Program-made: the position numbers and the translations under genes
Part shown: positions 26,037-35,224 of the stretch, one piece after another
Position numbering within the stretch: position 1 is the first letter of the stretch
Layout of the letters: every line of letters begins with the position of its first letter
Notes under the pieces: generated by a model
What the model saw: only the letters and a program-made list of their open reading frames with translations
What the model was told of the DNA's origin: nothing
The model's database searches: none
Source of the DNA: Vallitalea okinawensis
Lineage (GTDB): Bacteria > Bacillota > Clostridia > Lachnospirales > PQDH01
Direction: 5' to 3'
DNA length: 37,494 nt
NCBI RefSeq assembly: GCF_002964605.1
Contig: NZ_PQDH01000026.1
Span: forward strand, 1 to 37,494

Positions 26037-26070
26037 GTAAATGGACTTTTCTGCTTTATTACACCAAAAA

Positions 26071-26099
26071 TTGTATTATTATGTTATATATGATAGAAT
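26071..26099 (+). promoter_or_regulatory. promoter of the first chemoreceptor gene
   Basis: TTGTAT (26071-26076), 17-bp spacer, TAGAAT (26094-26099), 40 bp before the start codon. Confidence 0.6.
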
Positions 26100-26138
26100 A
26101 TATACATGATATAACTTGAATCATTAGGAGGATTTTAC

Positions 26139-27623
26139 ATGAATATGCAGTCAGAAATAAAACAAAGAACGAACAAGCTTTACGTCTACTCAGTCTTAGT
26201 CCTATCCACTGTTTATACTTTAGGTGCCTTTATGATGATACAGACCGGTTCTGCCAGTCAAGAGATTGGCTTATTAATGATAGCTATGATGATCATTCCG
26301 ACAATTACCATGTTTATTCTATATAAGAGAAATCGAGTTAATACTTCTATTCGTCATATCACTGCTATCCCCTATGCTATAACCTATTTTATTGCTATGT
26401 TTTACACATCAAACCCAATGGCACCATTACTCATTTTCCCCATGATTATTATTGCAATGGCTTATTTAGAAACTGCATTTCTCATTGTGCCATTCATCGG
26501 TGCAGGTATCATTAATGCAGTATGGGTTTTTAGAAATATTAATGCACAAAACGCCTCTGAAATTGTCATGTTAGAAGTGGTTCTTATGGCATTTTTCATT
26601 TTTGTGTTTGTAACAACCAAGTTTTCTGAAAAAATTCGTCATCAAGTTGTTTCAAATAGTACCGAAATGGACCAAGGAAACGCTCACTTGCAAAAAGTTG
26701 TTGATGATGTAACACATGCCATTGATCAGTTGAATCACCAAACCTCGAATTTAAATACTATCATCAGTACCGTAGAATCTACCTGTGATGTCATTAACCA
26801 CTCTGTAAACGATATTGCAGTTGGTTGTGAGACAACCAGTAACAGTATTAATGAGCAAACTTCAGCAAGTGAAAAAATTCAAAGTGAAATTGTCAATGCT
26901 GCTGAACTATCCAACACCTTATTCAGCACCACTAGTGATAGTAAAGATCTCTTCTCTAAGAATATGGAGATGGTGGATCACCTGGACGTTATTTCAGGAA
27001 ATATTAAAACTAAGAATGAAGAAATTTATAATACCTCTAAAGAACTCTATGATAAAACAGACAGTGTGAAGAAAATTATAGATATTATTACTCAAGTTTC
27101 TGAGCAAACTCACTTGCTAGCTTTAAACGCTTCCATAGAAGCTGCTAGGAGTGGTGAATCTGGACGTGGTTTCGCAGTTGTTGCAGATGAAGTTAAAAAT
27201 CTAGCTGTGCAAACCAAATCCTTTTCCGAGAATATTAGCTCCATTATTACTGATCTAGAAACAGAAGTAAATAATATCATAGAATCCATACATATATTAT
27301 TCGACATGGAAACAGAAGAAGACCGTATCGTTAAAGATACAAAGAAAAGTCTCACCGTACTTTTCAACAACTTCTCTCACATAACAGATCGAGTGAATAC
27401 ACTATCAAAAAATTTATCAGAAGTTAAAACCTATAATGAGCACGTCAACAATACAATACTTACACTTTCTTCAACCTCACAAGAGACTTTAGCAAGAACC
27501 GAAGAAACCCACGGAAATATCCGCACCTACCTAGAAGAAACACGAAAAGCAAAAGCATCCATCGAAGAACTATCCGAACTAGCCTCAACAATGAAATCCA
27601 TCAACACCGAATCAATATCTTAA
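26139..27623 (+). CDS. methyl-accepting chemotaxis protein without external sensor domain
   Basis: The first 170 residues contain about six closely spaced membrane segments with very short loops, so there is no extracellular Cache or four-helix sensor domain. A cytoplasmic coiled coil follows, with the conserved hairpin tip [20 protein letters not shown] and [15 protein letters not shown], the CheA/CheW contact region. There is no obvious HAMP domain. It probably senses membrane state or a ligand bound within the membrane. GGAGGATT precedes the start, and a strong terminator follows. Confidence 0.92.
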   Translation: MNMQSEIKQRTNKLYVYSVLVLSTVYTLGAFMMIQTGSASQEIGLLMIAMMIIPTITMFILYKRNRVNTSIRHITAIPYAITYFIAMFYTSNPMAPLLIFPMIIIAMAYLETAFLIVPFIGAGIINAVWVFRNINAQNASEIVMLEVVLMAFFIFVFVTTKFSEKIRHQVVSNSTEMDQGNAHLQKVVDDVTHAIDQLNHQTSNLNTIISTVESTCDVINHSVNDIAVGCETTSNSINEQTSASEKIQSEIVNAAELSNTLFSTTSDSKDLFSKNMEMVDHLDVISGNIKTKNEEIYNTSKELYDKTDSVKKIIDIITQVSEQTHLLALNASIEAARSGESGRGFAVVADEVKNLAVQTKSFSENISSIITDLETEVNNIIESIHILFDMETEEDRIVKDTKKSLTVLFNNFSHITDRVNTLSKNLSEVKTYNEHVNNTILTLSSTSQETLARTEETHGNIRTYLEETRKAKASIEELSELASTMKSINTESIS

Positions 27624-27654
27624 CTTTATCTTGGTTATTTTATCTTAACAGACA

Positions 27655-27698
27655 AAAGCCCAAGAATTAGCTCGTTTTACAACTAATTCTTGGGCTTT
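27655..27698. terminator. terminator after the chemoreceptor gene
   Basis: A 16-bp inverted repeat AAAGCCCAAGAATTAG/CTAATTCTTGGGCTTT with a 12-base loop, 31 bp after the stop. Confidence 0.8.
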
Positions 27699-27750
27699 GA
27701 CTATGCTAATAACATTTATATCTTATATACTCGGTCAAATACATACCGAA

Positions 27751-27853
27751 AGCAGATCAGGGGTACTATGGAGCAGTGAGCCATGGAGGGCGAACCCAGC
27801 TGTCTAAGACATGGACGTCTTCCCAGCTGGCGCAATAGTACCCCTGATCTGCT
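27751..27853 (+). repeat. family A structured element, copy 2
   Basis: The outer stem pairs 27751-27769 with 27835-27853 over 19 perfect base pairs. Inside are CCAGCTG/CAGCTGG and the AAGAC/GTCTT hairpin with loop ATGGAC. The 65-base interior matches copy 1 at about four of five positions. Outer flanks GGTCAA (27733-27738) and TTGACC (27874-27879) are complementary and may mark the ends. It lies between two converging genes. Confidence 0.85.
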
Positions 27854-27886
27854 TGATCCTTTATGATATCTAGTTGACCCTACTAT

Positions 27887-28879
27887 TTATAACTTAGCTC
27901 TTAGCCTCTCCTTCATCTCTTCTTCAACAAATGCCGCCTCAACACTATAAAGATATATGCATCGATACTCCTCTAATGTTAACCCTAATGTCTCATCAAC
28001 CACATCTATCTCATTACTCATGGTCGTATTAGAAACAGTACGATTATCTGTATTAATCGTTACCCCGATACCATCCTTCAAAAACTCTTTAATGGGATGC
28101 TCCTCAAAGCTGCTAACAGCCTTCGTTTGAACATTACTTGTCGGACACATTTCAAGATAAATACCTTTATCTTTTACAAGTTCATAGGCTTCTTTATGGT
28201 TTCTAATATAGATACCATGCCCAATTCGCTCCGCTCCTAATAACTGGATAGCATCATAGACATTTTGCCCTACACCTTGTTCTCCTGCATGAATAGTAAT
28301 GCGATAACCATACTGCCTTGCTAATGCAACAGGTTCAACAAATTGTAGACAAAAACCTGGTTCCTCAGCAGCAGCTAAGTCAAAAGCAACAACCCCATTT
28401 CCTAAGTATGCTTTTCCAGCTTCAATAACATCATAAGTCGTCTCAACAGGACTATGTCTTAAACATGATAAAATAAGGTTTCCTTGAATATCAAATCTAT
28501 CTTCCGCTTTCTTTACTCCTCTAATAACACTTTCTATGACTTCAATAACAGATAAACCCTCATGTACATGATGAAGGGGCGCAAATCGTATTTCCATGTA
28601 CTTAATATTTTCTTTAGCAGCGTCTTCCATCACTTCATAAGCAACACGTTCTAAACTTGACTTTGTTTGCATCAATTTAACAGGTAAATCAAAACGCATT
28701 AAATATTCTTTTAAAGATTGACAATCCATTGGTGCAACCATCAAATCTCTTATACCTTCAATTTGGTCAGTAGGTAATTTAATACCAACTTCCTTAGCTA
28801 ATTCTTTAATTGTTTCTGGACGAACACTTCCATCTAAATGACAATGCAACTCTATTTTTGGTAATCTTATAATATCCAT
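27887..28879 (-). CDS. add: adenosine deaminase
   Basis: It converts adenosine to inosine in purine salvage. The zinc ligands His12 and His14 (HCHLDGS), His197 and Asp278 (NTDNR) are present, with the catalytic Glu200 in HAGE and His221 in GHG. Its 330 residues match bacterial Add. It starts 10 bases after AGGAGG. The leader carries an adenine-type riboswitch with a terminator platform about 200-300 bases upstream, followed by a family B element, so expression should rise when adenine is plentiful. Confidence 0.95.
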   Translation of the reverse strand: MDIIRLPKIELHCHLDGSVRPETIKELAKEVGIKLPTDQIEGIRDLMVAPMDCQSLKEYLMRFDLPVKLMQTKSSLERVAYEVMEDAAKENIKYMEIRFAPLHHVHEGLSVIEVIESVIRGVKKAEDRFDIQGNLILSCLRHSPVETTYDVIEAGKAYLGNGVVAFDLAAAEEPGFCLQFVEPVALARQYGYRITIHAGEQGVGQNVYDAIQLLGAERIGHGIYIRNHKEAYELVKDKGIYLEMCPTSNVQTKAVSSFEEHPIKEFLKDGIGVTINTDNRTVSNTTMSNEIDVVDETLGLTLEEYRCIYLYSVEAAFVEEEMKERLRAKL

Positions 28880-28930
28880 CTTTCAAACCTCCTAGTAACT
28901 TTTGAGCGAATAAACTCTAAAAAAGAATAC

Positions 28931-29080
28931 AAGAAAAGTACCTAGCTTCACGTTTCAAGTGTGTGCAAGAAAGTACGGTTTCTTGCTTGATTATTTCGTG
29001 TAGCGAAATAAATCAAAAGTAATGAGGTTCAATGCCTAATTGCTTTTATAAGTAAAACGCAGTACTTTCTTGCACTATAA
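28931..29080. repeat. family B intergenic inverted repeat, copy 3 (enlarged)
   Basis: GTGCAAGAAAGTAC (28963-28976) pairs perfectly with GTACTTTCTTGCAC (29062-29075). The interior is longer than in copies 1 and 2 and holds its own hairpin (TTGATTATTTCG/CGAAATAAATCAA, near 28986-29014). The outer CTAGCTTCACGTTT (28942-28955) recurs at 30767. The element lies between the riboswitch terminator and the add start. Confidence 0.65.
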
Positions 29081-29140
29081 AAAAATTCCTGATTACTGAA
29101 GAAAATACACCTGTAGTATATTTTCTTCGTAATCAGGAAT
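29077..29140 (-). terminator. expression-platform terminator of the add riboswitch
   Basis: On the minus strand the long stem ATTCCTGATTAC.../...GTAATCAGGAAT (29085-29140) ends in seven T. Its 5' arm includes the 3' strands of aptamer stems P1 and P3, so aptamer folding and terminator folding exclude one another. Ligand binding should therefore allow read-through, as in Bacillus pbuE. Confidence 0.85.
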
Positions 29141-29191
29141 TATTGGTCCCTGGTAGAAACCTCCAAACCTTATTATTGGAGTTATACGAAG
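29125..29191 (-). ncRNA. purine riboswitch aptamer, adenine type
   Basis: The 67-base minus-strand segment fits the purine aptamer: P1 CTTCGTA/TACGAAG, the J1/2 TATAA, P2 CTCCAA/TTGGAG with loop TAATAAGG, the junction TTTCTACC, and P3 AGGGA/TTCCT with loop CCAATAA. The GG and CC of the loops can form the known kissing pairs. The J3/1 segment reads GATTACG, so the ligand-reading base (position 74 of the family) is U, which specifies adenine; guanine aptamers have C. It lies upstream of add. Confidence 0.93.
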
Positions 29192-29310
29192 TTTACGCTC
29201 TATTTCATATAAATTCATATATGAAGTTTAATATATTTGATTCTATTATTAATCTACATTTTTATGACTTCTATTATTATACCAAAAAATAATAAAAAAT
29301 CAACTGTCAT

Positions 29311-30597
29311 TTAGTGGCTACAACATCCTTTTGCTTTATGCTGCATGATATCAACAATTACACTATTCATACAAGGCATTCCTTGACTACTAACTGTTCC
29401 CATATTCTCGATGGTTTTAGCAATGGTATCACCGATGATGCCGTTATCAACATCAAGGAATACTTCATCTACAGCTAAAAGGGCTGAATAGATGGACATA
29501 ATAGCTCCCATTGCCATTTTGAAGGCACATCCTACCTTAGCTCCATCGCAGATAACCCCTGTTAAAGCCCCAACTACATTATTGATACCTCCTTGTATCT
29601 CCTTCTTACTGCCACCTTGCATCCAAATGATACCCACTGTGGCTCCAATAGAAGAGGCAATAGCACATCCACATACACTGGATAATTTACCAAGTACTCT
29701 TTTGGTATATAAGGTGGTTCCATAGCCGACAACAATAGCTTTAATCATTCTCTTACCTGATACATGCATGTGTTTAGCCATTTCTATAATAGGTAATATA
29801 GTAGCTATCCCTTGACTACCGCTCCCCCCACAACTCATAACAGATACTTGATAACCTGATAGTCGTGCTTCTGCAGCTGCAGAAATTTTTACAGCTGTAT
29901 TGTTAATAACATCATTTGCTAGTAAACCATTTGCCATAAAGCTTTGTAACGCACCACCGATACCTAAAGGCATTTTCTCTTTAAGTCCAGCTTCTACAAT
30001 TTCTTCTAATTTCTCAACACCTTCTAATACATATTCAAACTCATCAACTGATACTTGATCAATATTATCGATGAAATCTTCATAATCTGCAGAAATATCA
30101 TAGTCATTACTAAAAAGTCTTTGATTTTCCTCAACCACTTGGTCATTTACTTCCACCAATGTTATATTGGTATGGCTGTCCTCAATTTTGCAACGAGCTT
30201 TACCATTGTTTGTATTGATGGTTATATCAATAAGAACTGATTCTACTTCTTTATCAATCTCTATATGAACTTTTTCTTTATTTGAAAGCGCTTTCTGAAT
30301 AGCTTCTTCGTTAACATTATCAAATATTTCTAACTCATTAGTGGATTGTCCAGAATATACCCCCAGTAAAATAGCAATATCAATCCCTTTAGCTTTTACA
30401 CCTGGTATACCTACATAAAGTGCATTCTTATACATGTTAATCCCTAATACTGCCTCTATCTTTTCTATTTCACCACCAATTTGCTCATAGGCCTTTGATG
30501 CTGCCAATGCAATCGCTGCTGGTTCAGTACAACCAAGTGCTAATTTAAGATTGTTTCTTAGATATTCAAGATATTTTTGATAATTACCTTTTGCCAT
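29311..30597 (-). CDS. cyuA: L-cysteine desulfidase family protein (CyuA/UPF0597)
   Basis: This is an iron-sulfur enzyme family that breaks L-cysteine into pyruvate, ammonia and sulfide. It shares the fold of the bacterial L-serine dehydratase alpha chain. Cysteines expected for the cluster are seen in LGCTEPAAIA (Cys23), MSCGGSGSQG, VCGCAIAS and CDGAKVGCAF. It ends in GCCSH. I start at 30597 (428 residues), 9 bases after AAGGAG; the frame opens at a TTG at 30621 that lacks a ribosome site. It has its own promoter. Some family members may prefer serine or another beta-substituted amino acid. Confidence 0.87.
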   Translation of the reverse strand: MAKGNYQKYLEYLRNNLKLALGCTEPAAIALAASKAYEQIGGEIEKIEAVLGINMYKNALYVGIPGVKAKGIDIAILLGVYSGQSTNELEIFDNVNEEAIQKALSNKEKVHIEIDKEVESVLIDITINTNNGKARCKIEDSHTNITLVEVNDQVVEENQRLFSNDYDISADYEDFIDNIDQVSVDEFEYVLEGVEKLEEIVEAGLKEKMPLGIGGALQSFMANGLLANDVINNTAVKISAAAEARLSGYQVSVMSCGGSGSQGIATILPIIEMAKHMHVSGKRMIKAIVVGYGTTLYTKRVLGKLSSVCGCAIASSIGATVGIIWMQGGSKKEIQGGINNVVGALTGVICDGAKVGCAFKMAMGAIMSIYSALLAVDEVFLDVDNGIIGDTIAKTIENMGTVSSQGMPCMNSVIVDIMQHKAKGCCSH

Positions 30598-30641
30598 GAA
30601 TCCCCACTCCTTTATCCTCAATCTTAATGGTCTATACCTAT

Positions 30642-30670
30642 ATTATAAGAAGAATCCTAAAAAACATCAA
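30642..30670 (-). promoter_or_regulatory. cyuA promoter
   Basis: On the minus strand, TTGATG (30665-30670), 17-bp spacer, TATAAT (30642-30647). Confidence 0.65.
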
Positions 30671-30756
30671 TACCCAACATGAATACAGAAAAAATTCCCT
30701 TCCTATCCTCACTAAGAAGTAATGATTGAACGTAAATAACCTTACTACATCATCTA

Positions 30757-30780
30757 AGAAAAGTAACTAGCGTCACGTTT
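30757..30780. repeat. family B partial copy
   Basis: The plus strand from 30757 matches 28931-28954 at nearly every position, sharing GAAAAGTA-n-CTAGC-n-TCACGTTT. Only this outer end of the element is present. It abuts the terminator at 30788. Confidence 0.5.
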
Positions 30781-30783
30781 GCA

Positions 30784-30815
30784 TAAAAAGCATATGAACT
30801 TTCGCTCATATGCTT
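30784..30815 (-). terminator. terminator of the second chemoreceptor gene
   Basis: AAGCATATGA/TCATATGCTT stem (30788-30815) with an 8-base loop, followed on the minus strand by TTTTTATG. Confidence 0.75.
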
Positions 30816-30822
30816 CTATAGC

Positions 30823-32910
30823 CTAAAACTTAAATTGATTCACTTCTTCAACGAGTTTACCAGCACCATTCTTAATTTGAGTAGCTCCTTGAGTTAACTT
30901 GTTAATGCCTTCAAGTTGCTGCGTATTCGATGCAGTCACTTCCTCAGTTACTGCAGAATTTTCTTCTGAAATAGCTGATAGACTATTAATTCTATCCGTC
31001 ATATTCTTTTGCTCCATATTCATGTGATTCGTTGCTTCAAAAGCATCTTCCACATATCGCTCAATCTTTTGTAACGAATCAGTGGTACGATAGAAGATAT
31101 CACTGGTTGCTTGCATAATCTGATTTTGCTCCGTACTGATTGTCGTTAAATCATTGTTCATTTCAACAATACGTTCAGATTTACTTCTAATTTCAGAAAG
31201 AATCGTATAGGTTTGCTCCGTTGCATCTGCCGTTTGAATTGATAATTTTCTGATCTCATCGGCTACCACAGCAAAACTTCTTCCTGCTTCTCCTGCACGT
31301 GCCGCTTCAATAGAAGCATTTAGAGCCAGCAAATTGGTTTGTTGGGATATATTCTCTACTAAGCCAACAACTTCACCCGCTTTAGAAGCAAATTCAAAAA
31401 TGTCTTTTGAGAGAAGATTGGCTTCATCCATTTTCAAATTGGTTTCTTTAGATGCTTCGGTCAAATCATTAACTTTTTTAACACCTTCCTGACTCAATAC
31501 ATTAGATTCTTTTGTAAATTCATATACTTGATTAAAAAGTGTATTAGTTTTATTGAGCTCTGTTTCAAAACTCTCTGCACTGGTTACAAGTATCTCAGCA
31601 TCTTTAGCTTGTTCAGCAGTACTAATAGCAACTTGATCAATTGCTTGAACGATTTCATTAGTTGATCTGTTATACAACTTAGCAATATCTTCTAAGTCAT
31701 CTGAAGCTTTATTAAAGTCTTCAACAGACCCTTGGATATTCTGGAATAGATTTTTTAAGTCTTTTTGCATCTTTTGAAGCGCTTGACCTAAAATACCAAA
31801 TTCTGTATGAGATTTGACTAGTTTTGCATCTACTTCTTTTGTGAAATCCCCAGAAGAGATAATAACCAATTCATCTGCAACACTTTTCACTTGTCTACCA
31901 ATATTCGAAGCAATCCAATAAGTGATTAATGATATAACAATTAAAGTCATTAATCCGAATCCCATAAAAGTAACTACTTGAGCTGTAATTGCCTCTAATA
32001 CCACCGAAAGAGGTATATTAACACTTAGCGTCCATTCTTGATCAATATCTTTGAAGTCTACTGGTACATTTAATGTCAATACATCATTATTCAAGTAGCT
32101 ATTATATCCATTAAAAGATTGTTTAGTTTCCATTGCCTTAAGCTCATCTTCTGAGTAATTCAGTTCTGATATATTCATAAGATTGAGCGTAGAATCTGTA
32201 TGCGCAACAATAGTACCATCTTCTGTAAACAATAAACTAAAGCCATTTTTAGCTTCTTCAATCTCATTTAATATAGTGCTTAGATGTGATACATCGATAT
32301 CCACTGTAACAACACCGTAAAATTGATCTTTTACGATAATAGGTTCAGCTACTGAAACCATTAACACTTGCTCTCCACCAACTTCGTAATAGTAAGGATC
32401 TGTTAATATGGTTTTCATCTGTTCTTTTGGTTCTATGTACCAAGCATCTTCATCATAACCTACTAGTTGTTCCACTTCCGCCTTAGTATCTTTCAGATAG
32501 AAATATGCAACATAACGACCTGTTGTATCACTGTATTTCTTATTTCGATAATTTCTATCTTTTCCATCTAATTTGTTAGGCTCCATACCTATACCTATCC
32601 CCACATACTCTTGATGCTCTTCAAGGATAGATTGTACCATTTCTGTTAATTCATCGCGATCAACATTCCCTGTCTGAATAAGTCCTTCTATACTAGCCGA
32701 AAGAGTCCGAATTGTTGATGTTGCCTGATCCAAATCATCTGAGACGATGAATCCTTGATTGTTAGCTTGTTCTTCACCGACTTTTGTTAACGTGCCCATC
32801 GTCATTTTGTAATAATTATACCCCATCAATGCAAACATTGCGATAAACATGAGTGTTAATACCCCTGAAAGTGCTAAAATCATTTTCCATTTAATAGATT
32901 TTAATTTCAT
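30823..32910 (-). CDS. methyl-accepting chemotaxis protein with dCache sensor
   Basis: This is a classic transmembrane receptor of 695 residues: membrane segment near 10-30, a large extracellular double-Cache-like domain (about 35-300, with [18 protein letters not shown] and [11 protein letters not shown]), a second membrane segment (about 310-335), HAMP (about 335-390) and a long signalling coiled coil with [20 protein letters not shown] and [15 protein letters not shown]. dCache domains usually bind amino acids or other small molecules; the ligand here is unknown. GAGGG lies before the start. A flagellar-type promoter candidate lies upstream. Confidence 0.95.
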   Translation of the reverse strand: MKLKSIKWKMILALSGVLTLMFIAMFALMGYNYYKMTMGTLTKVGEEQANNQGFIVSDDLDQATSTIRTLSASIEGLIQTGNVDRDELTEMVQSILEEHQEYVGIGIGMEPNKLDGKDRNYRNKKYSDTTGRYVAYFYLKDTKAEVEQLVGYDEDAWYIEPKEQMKTILTDPYYYEVGGEQVLMVSVAEPIIVKDQFYGVVTVDIDVSHLSTILNEIEEAKNGFSLLFTEDGTIVAHTDSTLNLMNISELNYSEDELKAMETKQSFNGYNSYLNNDVLTLNVPVDFKDIDQEWTLSVNIPLSVVLEAITAQVVTFMGFGLMTLIVISLITYWIASNIGRQVKSVADELVIISSGDFTKEVDAKLVKSHTEFGILGQALQKMQKDLKNLFQNIQGSVEDFNKASDDLEDIAKLYNRSTNEIVQAIDQVAISTAEQAKDAEILVTSAESFETELNKTNTLFNQVYEFTKESNVLSQEGVKKVNDLTEASKETNLKMDEANLLSKDIFEFASKAGEVVGLVENISQQTNLLALNASIEAARAGEAGRSFAVVADEIRKLSIQTADATEQTYTILSEIRSKSERIVEMNNDLTTISTEQNQIMQATSDIFYRTTDSLQKIERYVEDAFEATNHMNMEQKNMTDRINSLSAISEENSAVTEEVTASNTQQLEGINKLTQGATQIKNGAGKLVEEVNQFKF

Positions 32911-32963
32911 GATTTCCCTCTTTCTTTAAGTCTTTATCATTGGCAGTTTATAGTATATAAATT

Positions 32964-32990
32964 ATATCGACATATATTTGAAATTTTTTA
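32964..32990 (-). promoter_or_regulatory. possible sigma-D (flagellar) promoter
   Basis: On the minus strand, TAAA (32987-32990), a 16-base spacer and TCGATAT (32964-32970) fit the Bacillus sigma-D pattern TAAA-N14-16-CCGATAT with one mismatch. That would suit a chemoreceptor gene. A TATAAT overlaps it, so a sigma-A promoter remains possible. Confidence 0.4.
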
Positions 32991-32998
32991 TATGAATA

Positions 32999-33028
32999 CT
33001 AAAAAAGAATGACTTAAAGTCATTCTTT
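32999..33028 (-). terminator. uvrB terminator
   Basis: AAAGAATGACTT/AAGTCATTCTTT hairpin immediately after the uvrB stop, followed on the minus strand by a T run. Confidence 0.75.
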
Positions 33029-35017
33029 TTAGTCCAATTCCTGTAACTCTTTTTTTAAATCATAAAGTTGATCTCTTAGTTCTCCTGCCCTTTCAAATAA
33101 TAAATCCGCTGCCGCTTTTTTCATATCTTTTTCTAGCTTTTTAATCATCTTTTGAAGTTCTTCTTTTGACATGGATTCAACATCTTTATCCAACTCGTAA
33201 GAATCAGGTTCTTCAGCAGCTAAGGTAGCACGGATGAGATCGTGGACTTTCTTCTTAATCGTTGTTGGGGTTATACCGTGTTTTTCATTATAAGCCTCTT
33301 GAATTCCTCTCCTTCGATTAGTCTCTGATATGGCTCTATGCATGGAATCTGTTACTTTATCAGCATACATAATTACTCGTCCCTCCGCATTACGAGCCGC
33401 CCTACCTACTGTCTGAATCAGAGAGGTTTCTGAACGAAGAAATCCTTCTTTATCAGCATCTAAGATCGCTACTAATGAAACTTCCGGAATATCTAGACCC
33501 TCTCTAAGAAGGTTGATACCAATCAAAACATCAAATACACCCATTCTTAAGTCACGGACAATTTCCAAACGTTCAAGTGTATCAATATCCGAGTGTAAGT
33601 ATTTAACCCGAATACCTACCTCTTTCAGGTAATCTGTTAAATCCTCTGACATCTTTTTGGTTAAGGTCGTAATGAGTACTTTGTCACCTTTATCAACAGT
33701 TGCCCTGATCTCGCCAATTAAATTATCAATCTGCCCCTCTACTGGGCGGACATCTACTGGTGGATCTAGTAGACCAGTAGGTCGTATAATCTGCTCTGCT
33801 ACTAAAGATGAATGTTCTGCTTCATATTGTGCTGGTGTTGCCGATACGAATAACATTTGATTTAATTTATTCTCAAACTCATCAAAACGTAATGGTCTGT
33901 TATCTTTTGCTGAGGGTAAACGGAATCCAAAATCTACTAATGTTTGTTTTCTGGATTGGTCACCTGCATACATCCCTCTTACTTGAGAAACAGAGATATG
34001 TGACTCATCTATCATCATCAAGAAATCATCAGGAAAGTAATCTAAAAGTGTATGAGGGGTACTACCAGCCTCACGTCCAGATAAGTGTCTGGAGTAATTT
34101 TCAATACCTGAACAAAAACCTGTTTCTCGCATCATTTCTATATCGAAGTTAGTTCGTTGCGCAATACGCTGGGCTTCTAAAAGCTTCCCTTCGTCTTTAA
34201 ATTGTTTTACTGTTTCTTCTAATTCATCTTCAATACGCTTAATAGCATCTTCCATTTTATCTGGTGCTATAACATAATGGGAGGCTGGGAAAACAATAAT
34301 GTGTTCACGTAGTCCTAAGATTTCACCTGTTAATACGTCTACTTCAGTGATACGGTCGATCTCATCACCAAAGAACTCTACTCTAAAAACGGACTTGGAT
34401 GAATAAGCTGGGAAAATCTCTATTACATCGCCTCTTACTCTAAAGGTTCCTCTTGTAAAATTCATATCATTTCGACTAAATTGCATGGCCACTAACTTTT
34501 TAAGAACTTCATCTCGTTCTTTTGTCATTCCTGGGCGTAACGAAACCACCATATTGGTATAATCAATAGGGTCTCCTAAACCATAGATACAAGATACACT
34601 AGCAACAATAATGACGTCATCTCTTTCAAAAAGTGAAGCTGTTGCTGAATGGCGTAATTTATCGATCTCTTCATTAATGGAAGAATCCTTTTCTATATAA
34701 GTATCCGAGGAAGGCACATAGGCTTCTGGCTGATAATAATCATAATAACTGACAAAATACTCTACAGCATTTTCAGGAAAGAATTCTTTAAACTCACTGT
34801 ATAGCTGAGCCGCTAAAGTTTTATTATGGGCTAATATTAATGTCGGTTTTTTAAGTCTTTGAATAACATGAGCCATGGTAAAGGTTTTACCTGAACCTGT
34901 AACTCCGAGTAAAGTTTGAAATTGATTATTGTCTTTAAACCCTTCAACTAACATATCAATTGCTTCCGGTTGGTCACCGGTAGGTTCAAATTCTGAAACC
35001 ACTTTAAACTCTGGCAT
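33029..35017 (-). CDS. uvrB: excinuclease ABC subunit B
   Basis: It is the damage-verifying helicase-like subunit of nucleotide excision repair, loaded by UvrA and recruiting UvrC. The Walker A motif is [12 protein letters not shown], followed by the beta-hairpin [12 protein letters not shown], Walker B DESH, the helicase motif [14 protein letters not shown], and a C-terminal UVR domain (about the last 45 residues) that contacts UvrC. I start at 35017 (662 residues), 6 bases after AGGTG; GTG at 35026 would overlap the ribosome site. It is not followed by uvrA here. Two LexA-like boxes at the promoter predict SOS induction. Confidence 0.97.
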   Translation of the reverse strand: MPEFKVVSEFEPTGDQPEAIDMLVEGFKDNNQFQTLLGVTGSGKTFTMAHVIQRLKKPTLILAHNKTLAAQLYSEFKEFFPENAVEYFVSYYDYYQPEAYVPSSDTYIEKDSSINEEIDKLRHSATASLFERDDVIIVASVSCIYGLGDPIDYTNMVVSLRPGMTKERDEVLKKLVAMQFSRNDMNFTRGTFRVRGDVIEIFPAYSSKSVFRVEFFGDEIDRITEVDVLTGEILGLREHIIVFPASHYVIAPDKMEDAIKRIEDELEETVKQFKDEGKLLEAQRIAQRTNFDIEMMRETGFCSGIENYSRHLSGREAGSTPHTLLDYFPDDFLMMIDESHISVSQVRGMYAGDQSRKQTLVDFGFRLPSAKDNRPLRFDEFENKLNQMLFVSATPAQYEAEHSSLVAEQIIRPTGLLDPPVDVRPVEGQIDNLIGEIRATVDKGDKVLITTLTKKMSEDLTDYLKEVGIRVKYLHSDIDTLERLEIVRDLRMGVFDVLIGINLLREGLDIPEVSLVAILDADKEGFLRSETSLIQTVGRAARNAEGRVIMYADKVTDSMHRAISETNRRRGIQEAYNEKHGITPTTIKKKVHDLIRATLAAEEPDSYELDKDVESMSKEELQKMIKKLEKDMKKAAADLLFERAGELRDQLYDLKKELQELD

Positions 35018-35035
35018 TTCTATCACCTGACCATT

Positions 35036-35049
35036 CTAAAACATTTTCG
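35036..35049. promoter_or_regulatory. LexA-like box 2
   Basis: On the minus strand CGAAAATGTTTTAG, 12 of 14 to the Bacillus consensus CGAACRNRYGTTYC. It lies just downstream of the expected transcription start of uvrB. Confidence 0.45.
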
Positions 35050-35062
35050 TACATATGCTCCT

Positions 35063-35071
35063 ATTATAACA
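35063..35071 (-). promoter_or_regulatory. uvrB promoter, extended -10
   Basis: On the minus strand TGTTATAAT, a perfect TATAAT (35063-35068) with extended TGn. The -35 region is weak and overlaps the upstream LexA-like box. Confidence 0.6.
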
Positions 35072-35087
35072 CAAAGTTTACTGAAAC

Positions 35088-35101
35088 AAAACATATGTTT
35101 G
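35088..35101. promoter_or_regulatory. LexA-like box 1
   Basis: On the minus strand CAAACATATGTTTT, 12 of 14 to the SOS box consensus, built on the palindrome AAACATATGTTT. It covers the -35 region of uvrB. Confidence 0.6.
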
Positions 35102-35169
35102 CTATTTTTGAAATTCAAGGATTTGAAGGTTTACTAAAGATCTTTTTTTTTAAAAAGGTTATATTTTTT

Positions 35170-35211
35170 TAATTTAAAAAAGGTCATTTCCATTAATGGA
35201 AATAACCTTTT
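35170..35211 (-). terminator. terminator of the rhodanese lipoprotein unit
   Basis: A long near-perfect stem (35178-35211) around ATTTCCATTAATGGAAAT, followed on the minus strand by a T run. It lies 14 bp after the stop. Confidence 0.75.
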
Positions 35212-35224
35212 GATCTTATCAGTA

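Larger units (their letters stand above)
25622..26138. other. intergenic region between glmS and a chemoreceptor gene
   Basis: This 517-bp divergent region holds a likely glm promoter, two copies of a TATAC palindrome and a sigma-A promoter for the chemoreceptor, each listed separately. I looked for a cobalamin riboswitch, since the operon uses vitamin B12, and saw no B12 box or matching fold. The rest is AT-rich without clear features. Confidence 0.5.

Noticed and set aside
25622-26138. Cobalamin riboswitch before the B12-dependent glutamate mutase genes
   Set aside because: I looked for a B12 box and the conserved core on the minus strand and saw neither.
29085-29140. Simple terminator of cyuA
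   Set aside because: At first it looked like the 3' end of the cyuA transcript, but its 5' arm is part of a purine aptamer, so it is the platform of the add riboswitch. It could still stop read-through from cyuA.
33808-34152. Plus-strand open frame of 114 residues
   Set aside because: It is antisense to uvrB and lacks a start signal.
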